NCBI RefSeq assembly: GCF_040549485.1
Contig: NZ_JBEPTK010000008.1
Location: forward strand, 124,001 to 188,000
DNA length: 64,000 nt
Source: Constrictibacter sp. MBR-5
GTDB lineage: Bacteria; Pseudomonadota; Alphaproteobacteria; JAJUGE01
Reading direction: 5' to 3'
In this document: one piece after another, positions 23,935-31,952 of the stretch
Layout of the letters: each line of letters opens with the position of its first letter
Numbering within the stretch: position 1 is the stretch's first letter
The notes under the pieces: generated by a model
Told to the model about the DNA's origin: nothing
Seen by the model: the letters and a program-made list of their open reading frames with translations, nothing else
Databases searched by the model: none
Translations under genes and position numbers: made by a program

Positions 23935-24993
23935 TCAGTTCAGCCGCAGTTCGGTGATGTGCTTCGGGTCCGCCTTCAGTTCGCCGCGCTCGACCTTCTT
24001 CACCAGGTCGGTCAGGGTCGCGTTCGCCCGCGCCTGCAGGCCCACCTCGGCCCCCTTGCGCACGACGAAGCCGTTCAGGAACTCGATCTCGGTGCGCCGC
24101 CCCTTGACCATGTCCTGGCCCATCGACGGCCGCTGGCCGCCGGCGCGCTTGCCGGCCTCGGCGAGGCGCTGGGCGTCGACCGCCTTCGTCGCCTCGGCGT
24201 CGCCCTCGCCGGCGCGCGCCAGCACCTCCGGATCGATGTGCAGGATGTCCTCCAGCGCATAGCCCAGCGCCTGGCCGATGCGGATCGCCTCGCTGCCGAG
24301 CCGCGCCGAGAAGTGCCGGATCGCGTCGGTCTTCACCATCTCGTTGCCGCTCATCCCGGTGCAGGCCGACAGGCCGTTCTGCATGCAGTTCGCCACCAGC
24401 TTCGACCAGCGCTCGCCCCACAGATTGTCCGTCACCTTGGCGCTGTCGCCGTAGGCGACGAGGCGGCAGACCTCGCGGGCCCGGTCGGTGATCCGGCCGT
24501 GCACCTCGCCGACGCGGAAGACGGTATGCGCGGCACCCCCCTTCTTCACGCCGCGATGCACGTGCGCCGGCTCGTACAGTTCGACCGAGATCTGGCTGGC
24601 GATGCAGCCCAGCGTCTTGCCCCAGCCGACGACGCCGGCGATCGTCTCCTCGTTCATGCAGTTCTGCAGCGACACGACGAACCCGCCCGGCGCCAGATAC
24701 TGGGCGATCATCATGGTCGACCACGCCGTGTCGTAGGATTTCGGGCAGACGAAGGCGATGTCGATCGGCGCCTCCTTCGACAGCTGCTGGACCTCGTTCA
24801 GGTGCAGCGCGCGCACCGGCACGGTGAACTCCTCCTCCGGCGTCGTGCCGGTGATGTGCAGCCCCTGGCGCATCTTCTCGACGTGCTCGGGCCACGCGTC
24901 GATGAAGGTCACGTCTTCGCCCTCGCGCACCATGTGCGCGCCGCAATAGGCACCGACCGCGCCGGCACCCATGATCGCGATCTTCCTGCCCAT
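23935..24993 (-). CDS. Ketopantoate-reductase-like (2-dehydropantoate 2-reductase family) oxidoreductase
   Basis: NADP-dependent oxidoreductase of 352 residues in the ApbA/PanE family. The Rossmann motif G-A-G-A-V-G-A-Y is at residues 9-16; the catalytic Lys lies in W-x-K-L-V-A-N, and N-x-L-S-A follows. It is 50 residues longer than PanE (usually about 300), with a charged insert near residues 265-295, so a dedicated PanE role is doubtful and a catabolic or secondary-metabolite 2-ketoacid reductase is more likely. The ATG at 24993 follows GGAGGA six bases upstream. First gene of the three-gene unit reading toward 22587. Confidence 0.85.
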   Translation of the reverse strand: MGRKIAIMGAGAVGAYCGAHMVREGEDVTFIDAWPEHVEKMRQGLHITGTTPEEEFTVPVRALHLNEVQQLSKEAPIDIAFVCPKSYDTAWSTMMIAQYLAPGGFVVSLQNCMNEETIAGVVGWGKTLGCIASQISVELYEPAHVHRGVKKGGAAHTVFRVGEVHGRITDRAREVCRLVAYGDSAKVTDNLWGERWSKLVANCMQNGLSACTGMSGNEMVKTDAIRHFSARLGSEAIRIGQALGYALEDILHIDPEVLARAGEGDAEATKAVDAQRLAEAGKRAGGQRPSMGQDMVKGRRTEIEFLNGFVVRKGAEVGLQARANATLTDLVKKVERGELKADPKHITELRLN

Positions 24994-25252
24994 TCGTTCC
25001 TCCGGTCTTGCTCGTGCGGACGCGGGGCGACGACGGCGCCCGGCCCCGATGCTCGGCTCGACGCCGATGGTACGTCCGCCGCGCCGCGCTGCCAACGGAG
25101 GGACGCGCGGCACCACGTCCGGATTGCGGCGGCAATTCGGCGAAGATTTGTCGGAACAATGGTCGCCGCGTCTTGTTGGGAGAGGGTGAAGGCGCGGCGA
25201 TGCGCCCCACAGAGACGACCGACCGATCCCGAAACGCTGAAAGAGGACGCTC

Positions 25253-25939
25253 ATGCGCACCCCCCTGACCCTGGCGGCTTCGGCACTGGCCCTGGCTTTT
25301 GCTGCTGCGCCCGCCCTGTCCGCCCCGAACATCAAGGGCGACAAGGTCGACATCCGCACCTGGGACACCACCGCCTTCTCCAACGGCTGGAGCGTCGACC
25401 GGCTGATCGGTACCGACGTCCGCGGCCCGGGCGGCGAAGAAATCGGCGAGGTCGAGAACCTGATCCTCGGCCCGGACAACAGGGTCCGCAAGCTGGTCTT
25501 CTCGACCGGCGGCTTCTGGGACATCGGCGACAAGCATCTCGTCGTCGACTGGAAAGAGGTCACCGTGGCGCCGGGCCGCGAGTACGTCACGGTTCCGGTG
25601 ACCGAGGAGACCGCCGAGCAGTACGGCATGTTCGACGACGCGCCGGAGACCGTCGCGACGAAGCAGCGCAACTGGCGCGCCACCGAGCTGATCGGCGACT
25701 ATGTCCGCCTGCAGGACGATGTCGACTACGGCTACGTGCAGGACATCGTCGTCGACACGGAGGGCAAGCTGCAGGCCGTCGTCGTCGAGCCGGACGTCGG
25801 CTATGGCGTCCGCCCCGGCCCCTACGCCTATCCGTTCTACGGCTACGGCTACGGCTGGGATCCCGGCAGCGACTATTACGACATGCCCTATGCGGCCGAC
25901 GAGGTCGGGGATCTCGACCCTTACGAGTGGCGGACCTGA
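25253..25939 (+). CDS. Exported PRC-barrel protein
   Basis: Protein of 228 residues with a signal peptide (cleavage near A-L-S-A, residue 24). Two PRC-barrel-like modules: L-I-G-T-D-V-R-G-P-G-G-E-E-I-G-E-V-E-N-L near residues 51-70 and E-L-I-G-D-Y-V-R-L near 145-153 continuing into G-Y-V-Q-D-I-V-V-D. The C-terminus is rich in Tyr, Gly and Pro and ends in an acidic D-P-Y-E-W-R-T. PRC barrels are small protein-binding modules; an envelope-adaptor role is inference. The ATG at 25253 is preceded by AAAGAGGA. Downstream, a hairpin and then an EF-hand gene follow. Confidence 0.85.
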   Translation: MRTPLTLAASALALAFAAAPALSAPNIKGDKVDIRTWDTTAFSNGWSVDRLIGTDVRGPGGEEIGEVENLILGPDNRVRKLVFSTGGFWDIGDKHLVVDWKEVTVAPGREYVTVPVTEETAEQYGMFDDAPETVATKQRNWRATELIGDYVRLQDDVDYGYVQDIVVDTEGKLQAVVVEPDVGYGVRPGPYAYPFYGYGYGWDPGSDYYDMPYAADEVGDLDPYEWRT

Positions 25940-25946
25940 GTTCGCT

Positions 25947-25970
25947 GCCGGCGGGCTTCGGCCCGCCGGC
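25947..25970 (+). promoter_or_regulatory. Hairpin with UUCG tetraloop
   Basis: A perfect 10-bp GC stem (25947-25956 with 25961-25970) closed by TTCG, eight bases after the PRC-barrel stop. There is no U-run, so it is more likely an RNA stabiliser or partial attenuator than an efficient terminator. Confidence 0.5.
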
Positions 25971-26023
25971 CCCCGTGCCGCCACGGCGCGCACGACCGAC
26001 CTGACACTCACCGGGAGGACGAC

Positions 26024-26959
26024 ATGAAACGCCATCTTCTGACGGCGGCCACGGTCGCCGTCGCCACGCCCCTCATGCTCGGCGCCACCGCGCTGACCGG
26101 CACGCCGGCCTTCGCCGCGACGGGCGATTCCGCCACCAAGGCGCCGCGCGAAAAGATGGGCGCGTCCATGGCCGCCGGCGGGCGCGATTGCGCCCTGCGC
26201 TTCAAGAACATCGACGCGGACGGCGACGGCAAGGTTTCGGACGACGAGATGAAGAAGCTGCGGACCTCGCTGTTCGACAGGCTGGACACCGACAAGGACG
26301 GCGCCATCACGCAGCAGGAATACGAGGCCTGCCTGAATCAGGACGCAGCGGCCGACGCCGCCAGCAAGTCCGCCGGGAAGTCCGCCGACAAATCCTCCGG
26401 CAAACCCGCCGACACGTCCTCGGGCAAGGGCGGCGACGAGAAGGCGGCGTCCGCGGGCGAGCGCAGCCGGTCGGATTTCAAGAAGTCGGATTTCGAGAAG
26501 ATGGACGCCGACGGCGACGGCACGGTGACGCGGCGCGAATATATCGAGCACGCGCGCGACAACTATCAGTCGCTCGGCGGTAGCGTCGCCGCCAAGGAAA
26601 AGGTCGCCGGCGTGAAGGCCGACGCCTACGCCGAGTCGCGCGGCCCGTTCGCCTTTTCCGACCGCAGCGCCGACCAGGACGGCAACGGCATTGTCTCCGA
26701 GGGCGAGGCGGCGTTCCACGCCTATCGCAACTTCGCGCTGCTCGACAGCGACGGCGACCAGAAGCTCACCGGCGACGAGTGGCGGCGCGGCAAGCCCGGC
26801 ACGATGGCGCACCGCATGTTCGAGCTGATGGATCTCAACGACGACGGCCGCATCACGGCCGAAGAGAGCGCGGAGATCTGGACGCTCACCCGCAACGAGG
26901 CCGACGTGCAGTCCGGCCCCGTCCCGGTCTGGGTTTATCAGGTCTACTACGTCCGATGA
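26024..26959 (+). CDS. Exported EF-hand protein (six loops)
   Basis: Protein of 311 residues with a signal peptide (ending A-F-A near residue 31) and about six EF-hand-like calcium loops: D-A-D-G-D-G-K-V near 64, D-T-D-K-D-G-A-I near 90, D-A-D-G-D-G-T-V near 160, D-Q-D-G-N-G-I-V near 219, D-S-D-G-D-Q-K-L near 240 and D-L-N-D-D-G-R-I near 270. Loops two and three are split by a Lys/Ser/Gly linker. A periplasmic calcium-binding or calcium-buffering role is the family expectation. The ATG at 26024 follows a CGGGAGGAC site. Rho-independent terminator follows at 26998. Confidence 0.85.
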   Translation: MKRHLLTAATVAVATPLMLGATALTGTPAFAATGDSATKAPREKMGASMAAGGRDCALRFKNIDADGDGKVSDDEMKKLRTSLFDRLDTDKDGAITQQEYEACLNQDAAADAASKSAGKSADKSSGKPADTSSGKGGDEKAASAGERSRSDFKKSDFEKMDADGDGTVTRREYIEHARDNYQSLGGSVAAKEKVAGVKADAYAESRGPFAFSDRSADQDGNGIVSEGEAAFHAYRNFALLDSDGDQKLTGDEWRRGKPGTMAHRMFELMDLNDDGRITAEESAEIWTLTRNEADVQSGPVPVWVYQVYYVR

Positions 26960-26997
26960 CCGACCGGGTTTACCTCCCCTGACTACCCTCGTCACTT

Positions 26998-27027
26998 CGG
27001 CCCGGCGCCTCCGCCGGGCCGCTTTTT
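26998..27027 (+). terminator. Rho-independent terminator
   Basis: Ten-bp stem (26998-27007 with 27012-27021), CCTC loop, then CTTTTT. It ends the PRC-barrel/EF-hand unit. Confidence 0.9.
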
Positions 27028-27060
27028 GTGTTCCGACGGCCAATATCCAATATCCCCAGC

Positions 27061-27074
27061 GTGACGCAGATCAC
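27061..27074. promoter_or_regulatory. Candidate CRP-type operator (GTGA-N6-TCAC)
   Basis: GTGACGCAGATCAC is a dyad matching the inner part of the CRP consensus (TGTGA-N6-TCACA). It lies 127 bp before the start at 27201, in an otherwise AT-rich leader. A class III adenylate-cyclase-like gene (50824) occurs in this window, but any link is inference. Confidence 0.4.
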
Positions 27075-27200
27075 GCTTCAATCTCGCCGCAGACGATATT
27101 GTCTGGCAACTTACGGGAGAATCCATCTATCCTGTTCAGGCAGTCACCGTCGGCACGGAAGCCGGCTCTGCTTGGAATCCCTGAGTCCGGGAGGGATCAA

Positions 27201-28703
27201 ATGAATCGTTTATCGATCGGAACGGCGCTGACGAGCTCTCTCTTCTTGCTCATGTCGGGCGGCGCGGCGCAGGCCGGCAGTGGCGGAAATGCCTTTATTG
27301 GCGGTGCATTGGGCGGCGTCGTCGGCAGCGTCATCGGCAGTGCCATCACGCGCCCGGCGCAGCCGGCCCCCCCGCCGCCGGAGCGCGAGATCATCTACAT
27401 GGAGCGCGAGCCGGCCCCGCGGCCGACCTATCGAGAACCCACCTATCGCGCCCCGGTCCACAATCTCAGCCGCGCCGACATGGTCGACCTGCAGCAGATG
27501 CTGAACCGCTACGGTGCGGCCTACGGCTTCAGCGCCGGTGCACCCGACGGCGCCTACGGTCCGGCGACCCGCCGCGCCATCGTCGAGTTCCAGAGCCTGC
27601 GCGGCCTCCCCGTGAGCGGCCTGCCCACCTATGCGCTGCTCGCCGAGGCGCGCCGCGCGGTGCAGGAGATGGACGCGCAGCAGGCCTATCGCGCCCCGCC
27701 GCCAGTGCCCGCCGCACCGCCGCAGGCGCCGGCCAAGGTCGAGAGCCAGCGCATCGAGGTGAACGTGGTCGCGCCGCAGCCGCAGGCGCCCATCGTCATG
27801 ATGCAGCCCGCGCAGCAGGCGGCCCCCGCCCCCGCTCAGCCTCCCATGGCCCAGGCGGCCATGCCCGGCGTCCAGCAGGTCGTCGCGCTGCAGCCGCAGG
27901 CGACGGGCCAACCCCTGCCGCAAACGATGCCGCAGCAGCAGGCGCCGCAGCATTCGGTGACCGCCGTCGAGACCAAGACGGCGTCGCTGACGCGGCCCGA
28001 CGGCAGCCGCGCCACCGCCACCACCGAGCAGCGCGTCGTCCTCACCACCAGCGGGGCGCGCGCCGCACCGGCCGCCTTCGACGTCAGCGGCGTGCGCCTC
28101 GGCGCCAGCCGCGACGCGGCACGCGCGGCCGTCATCGCCTTCGCGCCCAACGCGCGGTTCGAGACGCTGTCCGACCCCGCGAACGGCGGCGACGCGCGCA
28201 TGGTCGCGACCCTGGCCGACGAGGGCGGCCGTACCGACCGGACCGAGGTCTGGTTCGGCGGCGATGCGGCGTCGGCGGCGTCCGACTTCATCGTCCGGCG
28301 CATGCAGTTCCCCGAGAGCGCGCGTCCCTCGGTCGCCCAGATCGAGCAGAGCCTGACCGGCAAGTACGGCGCCCCGCACGCCGTGGGCGACGACGACCGG
28401 GGCCGCATCCTCGCCTGGGTCTTCGATCCCGCCGGCACGCCGGCGCCGCAGGCGGCCGACGTCTGCGTCCAGAATATCGGCGACGGACTGCTGCAGCAGC
28501 CGGGCGAGGCGGCGCGCGACAGCTGCGGCCTGGTCGCGGTGGCCGACATCGCCACTGCGGGCGGCGGCGTCTCCGACCTCACCCTGAGGGTCCGCGACAT
28601 CGCCGGCTGGTTCGAGAACCAGGACCGGCACCTGAAGGTCCAGCAGGCGGGCGGCACAGCCCAGCCGGCGGCGACGCCGGGCGTGCAGCCGGTCAGGTTC
28701 TGA
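27201..28703 (+). CDS. Exported peptidoglycan-binding-domain protein
   Basis: Protein of 500 residues: signal peptide (about 1-25), a Gly-rich membrane-like zipper (G-G-A-L-G-G-V-V-G-S-V-I-G-S near 34-47), a Pro-rich stretch, a peptidoglycan-binding-1 module near residues 95-150 (D-L-Q-Q-M-L-N-R-Y-G, D-G-A-Y-G-P-A-T-R-R-A-I), a long Pro/Gln/Ala-rich linker to about 270, and a globular C-terminus from about 295 (F-D-V-S-G-V-R-L-G-A-S). The ATG follows GGGAGGGA seven bases upstream. It probably anchors in the envelope and reaches murein; the C-terminal function is unknown. Confidence 0.8.
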   Translation: MNRLSIGTALTSSLFLLMSGGAAQAGSGGNAFIGGALGGVVGSVIGSAITRPAQPAPPPPEREIIYMEREPAPRPTYREPTYRAPVHNLSRADMVDLQQMLNRYGAAYGFSAGAPDGAYGPATRRAIVEFQSLRGLPVSGLPTYALLAEARRAVQEMDAQQAYRAPPPVPAAPPQAPAKVESQRIEVNVVAPQPQAPIVMMQPAQQAAPAPAQPPMAQAAMPGVQQVVALQPQATGQPLPQTMPQQQAPQHSVTAVETKTASLTRPDGSRATATTEQRVVLTTSGARAAPAAFDVSGVRLGASRDAARAAVIAFAPNARFETLSDPANGGDARMVATLADEGGRTDRTEVWFGGDAASAASDFIVRRMQFPESARPSVAQIEQSLTGKYGAPHAVGDDDRGRILAWVFDPAGTPAPQAADVCVQNIGDGLLQQPGEAARDSCGLVAVADIATAGGGVSDLTLRVRDIAGWFENQDRHLKVQQAGGTAQPAATPGVQPVRF

Positions 28704-28722
28704 CGCGCAGGCGGCCGGCGGC

Positions 28723-30582
28723 CTACTCCGCCACCGGCTGCTCCAGCCCCAGGAAGCCGCCCGACTGGCGCCGCCACAGGCCGGCATAGAGGCCGCCGCG
28801 GCGCAGCAGTTCGTCGTGGCTGCCGGTCTCGACGATGCGGCCCTCCTCCATCACCACCAGCCGGTCGAGCATCGCGATCGTCGACAGGCGGTGCGCGATG
28901 GCGATCACCGTCTTGTCCCGCATCAGTTCCAGCAGCTGTTCCTGGATCGCCGCCTCCACCTCGCTGTCGAGCGCCGAGGTCGCCTCGTCCAGCACCAGGA
29001 TCGGCGCGTCCTTCAGCAGCACCCGGGCGATCGCGACGCGCTGGCGCTGCCCGCCCGACAGCTTCACGCCGCGCTCGCCGGCATGCGCGTCGTAGCCGGT
29101 GCGCCCCTCGGGGTCGCTCAGGTCGCCGATGAAGCCGTCCGCATGCGCCCGCCGCGCCGCCTCCGCGACCAGCGCATGCTCCGCGTCCGGCCGGCCGTAG
29201 CGGATGTTGTCGCGGATCGAGCGGTGCAGCAGCGAGGTGTCCTGCGTCACCACGCCGATCGCCCGGCGCAGCGATTCCTGCGTGACCCCCGATATGTCCT
29301 GCCCGTCGATCAGGATCCGCCCGCCCTCCAGGTCGTGGAAGCGCAGCAGCAGGTTGACCAGCGTCGACTTTCCCGCCCCCGACCGCCCGACCAGACCCAC
29401 CTTCTCGCCCGGCCGGATGGTCAGCGACAGGTCGTCGATTACCCCGCCGCCCAGGCGCGCCACGTCGCGACCATAGTGGAAGCGGATCGCCTCGAATCGG
29501 ATCTCGCCCTTCGGCACCGTCAGCTCGCGCGCATCCGGCCGGTCGGTCACGGCCGGCGTCCCGGCGATCGTGTTGATGCCGTCCTGCACGGTGCCGATAT
29601 TCTCGAACAGGCTCGCCACCTCCCACAGCACCCGGTCCGACATGGCGCGGATGCGCATGACCAGCGCGATCGCCACCGCGATCGAGCCCAGCGAGATCGC
29701 CGCCGCCTGCCACGCCAGGATCGAGATCGCCGCCACGCCCGCCAGCAGCAGCGCGTTCACCGTCTGGAGGGCGACCGTCAGCACCGTCACCTGCCGCATC
29801 TGGCGGTGCACCGTGCCGATGAACTGGCCCATGGCGTCGCGCGCATAGTCCTGCTCGCGGCTGGTGTGCGCGAACAGCTTGATCGTCTGGATGTTGGTGT
29901 AGCTGTCGACGACGCGGCCGTTCATGCGCGCCCGCGCGTCCGCCTGGGCCATCGACACCCGCCGCAGGCGCGGCACGAACACCACCATGATCGCCAGGTA
30001 AGCCGCCAGCCACGCCGCCAGCGGCAGCATCAGCCACGGCTCGGCCTGCCCCAGAAGCACCATCGAGCCGGTGAAATAGACAATGACGTAGACCATGACG
30101 TCCATCAGCTTCGTCACGGTCTCGCGGATGGCGAGTGCCGTCTGCATCACCTTCTGCGCCACGCGCCCGGCGAACTCGTCCTGGAAGAAGGACATGCTCT
30201 GGCCCAGCAGCCAGCGGTGCGACAGCCAGCGCGCGATCATCGGATAGTTGCCGAAGATCGTCTGGTGCGTCACCAGCGACTGGACCAGCACCAGCAGCGG
30301 ATAGACCACCACCACCAGCAGCCCCATCAGCGCCAGTTCCATGCCGTGGTCGGCGAAGAAGCTGGCCGGCTCGGATGTGCCCAGCCGGTCGACCAGCCGC
30401 CCCATGAACCCGACGAACACCACCTCGGCCACCGAAATGACCGCCGTCAGCACCGACATCAGCGCCAGATAGGGCAGCAGCGGCCGCGAGTAATAGAGCA
30501 GGAACCGGAACAGCCCCCGCGGCGGCTGAAGCGGCGGTGCGGCCGGAAACGGATCGACCAGGGTCTCGAAGAAGCGGAACAT
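28723..30582 (-). CDS. ABC exporter, fused permease and ATPase (half-transporter)
   Basis: Protein of 619 residues, the normal length of a type IV exporter half. The transmembrane domain has about six helices in residues 30-310. The ATPase domain has Walker A G-R-S-G-A-G-K-S, signature L-S-G-G-Q, Walker B I-L-V-L-D-E-A-T-S-A-L-D and H-loop I-A-H-R-L. It is likely a homodimeric exporter of lipid, drug or peptide type; the substrate is not evident. The two genes sharing its neighbourhood (27201 and 31132) do not point to one. Confidence 0.92.
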   Translation of the reverse strand: MFRFFETLVDPFPAAPPLQPPRGLFRFLLYYSRPLLPYLALMSVLTAVISVAEVVFVGFMGRLVDRLGTSEPASFFADHGMELALMGLLVVVVYPLLVLVQSLVTHQTIFGNYPMIARWLSHRWLLGQSMSFFQDEFAGRVAQKVMQTALAIRETVTKLMDVMVYVIVYFTGSMVLLGQAEPWLMLPLAAWLAAYLAIMVVFVPRLRRVSMAQADARARMNGRVVDSYTNIQTIKLFAHTSREQDYARDAMGQFIGTVHRQMRQVTVLTVALQTVNALLLAGVAAISILAWQAAAISLGSIAVAIALVMRIRAMSDRVLWEVASLFENIGTVQDGINTIAGTPAVTDRPDARELTVPKGEIRFEAIRFHYGRDVARLGGGVIDDLSLTIRPGEKVGLVGRSGAGKSTLVNLLLRFHDLEGGRILIDGQDISGVTQESLRRAIGVVTQDTSLLHRSIRDNIRYGRPDAEHALVAEAARRAHADGFIGDLSDPEGRTGYDAHAGERGVKLSGGQRQRVAIARVLLKDAPILVLDEATSALDSEVEAAIQEQLLELMRDKTVIAIAHRLSTIAMLDRLVVMEEGRIVETGSHDELLRRGGLYAGLWRRQSGGFLGLEQPVAE

Positions 30583-31131
30583 CGGAGCACCATCGACGCG
30601 GCGGGAGGCCGCGGAACCCTGCTAGATGGGGGCTCGGGTGCGGGGTTGGGAGTGGATGTCGAGCCGATACTGTAGAGTGCGCGGCCGCGGGCACTGCCTC
30701 TGGACCGGATTGGGTGAAGGCGCCGAATAAACGTCCGGGGAAGCGGGGAGAGTGCCCCTTTCGTCCCTTCCAGACCGCCCCGCCCGTTGTGCTCCCTTGA
30801 CGGCACGCCCCCATTCGGGAGTCCCCGGACGGCTTCCCTTGTGATTCCCCGGACGGCGCGGAGCGCCGATCCGGGGTCCACCCTTCCGCCCGGATCACCC
30901 GACGACAGCGCGCCGTCGCGGGGGACCCCGGATCGCTGCGCGTCCGGGGAAGCAGGAAGGGCGCGTCCACTCGGTGCCTCCAGGGCACGCCTCTGTTCCA
31001 GTTCCGCAGCCCTTAATTCCTTCTTAGCGATCCCACCCGACCCTCCTGCGGAAAGACGCGCGCGGTATGGCGCGGCCGCGGCCGCCGCACTATCGTCGCG
31101 CCGCGAGCGACCTGGACCGAAGGAGATGTGC
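30583..31131. other. 549-bp intergenic region with an inverted-repeat element
   Basis: No convincing gene. From 30847 to 30949 it holds a repeat element: CCCCGGA/TCCGGGG at 30847-30853 and 30870-30876, and again at 30926-30932 and 30943-30949, giving two hairpins about 50 bp apart and fitting the other copies at 31302, 33621 and 34658. AGGAGA at 31121-31126 serves the peptide gene that follows. The rest is low-complexity G/C-rich sequence. Confidence 0.5.
30847..30949. repeat. Intergenic inverted-repeat element
   Basis: Two CCCCGGA...TCCGGGG hairpins (30847-30876 and 30926-30949) within about 100 bp, the best-preserved example of the two-hairpin layout seen at 31302-31401. Confidence 0.55.
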
Positions 31132-31281
31132 ATGAACGACGACAGTCCGCGCCCCGGCGCGGAAGACGGTGCCACGTCCGACCGCAAGGTCTGGTCGACG
31201 CCGATGCTTACGGCCGTCGCGGCCGACGACGCGGCGGGGAGCTTCGCCGGGACCGGCCCCGACTCCGGCATCTACAGCTGA
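31132..31281 (+). CDS. Small peptide, VWSTPMLT motif (putative RiPP-like precursor)
   Basis: A 49-residue peptide with a good ribosome-binding site (AGGAGA, five bases before ATG 31132). It has a charged N-terminal half with many Asp/Glu/Arg, then V-W-S-T-P-M-L-T near residues 20-27 and a Gly/Ser/Asp-rich end containing G-P-D-S. The 33220 peptide, on the opposite strand, shares V-W-(S/T)-T-P-M-L-T and G-P-D-S at the same spacing. A conserved leader-like W-x-T-P-x-L and a variable Gly/Ser/Thr tail are typical of ribosomally made, modified peptide precursors; no modification gene lies directly beside this copy. Assignment as RiPP-like is inference. Confidence 0.55.
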   Translation: MNDDSPRPGAEDGATSDRKVWSTPMLTAVAADDAAGSFAGTGPDSGIYS

Positions 31282-31301
31282 CGCTGCCCCCCGTCCTGAC
31301 T

Positions 31302-31401
31302 CCCCGGACGAAGCGAAGCGAAGATCCGGGGCCCACCGCGCCGCCTGCACCGCCTAAGCTAATGCAACTCGACCGTGGCCCCGGATCGCTTCGCGTCCGG
31401 G
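31302..31401. repeat. Intergenic inverted-repeat element
   Basis: CCCCGGA at 31302-31308 pairs with TCCGGGG at 31325-31331; CCCCGGA at 31379-31385 pairs with TCCGGG at 31396-31401. It is the same two-hairpin layout as the element at 30847-30949, only 350 bp away, and sits between the peptide gene and the convergent PRC-barrel gene. Confidence 0.55.
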
Positions 31402-31415
31402 CAATCAGTGGGCGA

Positions 31416-31817
31416 TCAGATCCAGCCGGTATACGGCGTCACGCCGTAAAAATTGTCGATCCGGTGGGTATAGTCGCGGTCGCGCCAGTCCGGCCGTTCA
31501 CTGGAACTGTAGGCCGGCGCACCCTCCAGTCGGTCCTTGTCCAGGTCGACGACATAGCCGCCCATGCTCGTGTCGTAGTCAAGGATCTTCCACGGCAGCG
31601 GGTGATAGCGCTCGCCCATTCCCAGGAAGCCGCCGAACGACATGATCGCATAGGCGACCTGTCCCGACCGCTTATCGATCATCACGTCGTAGACGTGTCC
31701 CAGATTGTCGCCCTGCCGGTTGTAGACGGTGGTGCCCTCGACCTTGCTCGCCGCGATCAGGCTGCCGGTTTCGTCGGCCGCGACGTCGGTCGTACCCGTG
31801 GTGCTGGACATAGCCAT
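31416..31817 (-). CDS. PRC-barrel domain protein
   Basis: Cytoplasmic-looking protein of 133 residues with no signal peptide. A PRC-barrel module spans about residues 15-85: S-L-I-A-A-S-K-V-E-G-T-T-V-Y-N, G-D-N-L-G-H-V-Y-D-V-M-I-D, G-Q-V-A-Y-A-I-M-S-F-G-G-F-L-G-M-G. The C-terminal tail is acidic and Tyr-rich. The ATG at 31817 follows a consensus AGGAGG six bases upstream. It lies 135 bp downstream of the oxygenase gene on the same strand, across a tandem repeat. PRC barrels bind partner proteins; a role with the oxygenase is not shown. Confidence 0.85.
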   Translation of the reverse strand: MAMSSTTGTTDVAADETGSLIAASKVEGTTVYNRQGDNLGHVYDVMIDKRSGQVAYAIMSFGGFLGMGERYHPLPWKILDYDTSMGGYVVDLDKDRLEGAPAYSSSERPDWRDRDYTHRIDNFYGVTPYTGWI

Positions 31818-31862
31818 GCTTGCCTCCTGTGGCTCCGTGCCGGGAGAACACGGAGCCCGCAC

Positions 31863-31952
31863 CGGGCGTTCCCGGCGCACCGGGCGTTCCCGGCGGACGG
31901 GGCGTAGCCGGCGGACGGGGCGTTCCCGGCGGACGGGGCGTAGCCGGCGCAG
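31863..31952. repeat. 18-bp tandem repeat, five units
   Basis: Five head-to-tail 18-bp units at 31863, 31881, 31899, 31917 and 31935, each a variant of CGGGCGTTCCCGGCGGAC with alternating GTTCC and GTAGC. The array directly abuts the stop codon of the oxygenase gene (31953-31955) and lies upstream of the PRC-barrel start. The length being a multiple of three is not a sign of coding, since no conserved protein matches it. Confidence 0.8.

Noticed and set aside
23429-27043. A very long minus-strand open frame (about 1200 codons) covering several genes
   Set aside because: It is the GC-driven shadow of real genes; only 23429-23908 has family sequence, and the rest is antisense to the PRC-barrel and EF-hand genes.
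27836-30988. A long minus-strand open frame (about 1050 codons)
   Set aside because: It overlaps the ABC transporter and the murein-binding protein in other frames and reads as Ala/Gly/Arg low complexity.
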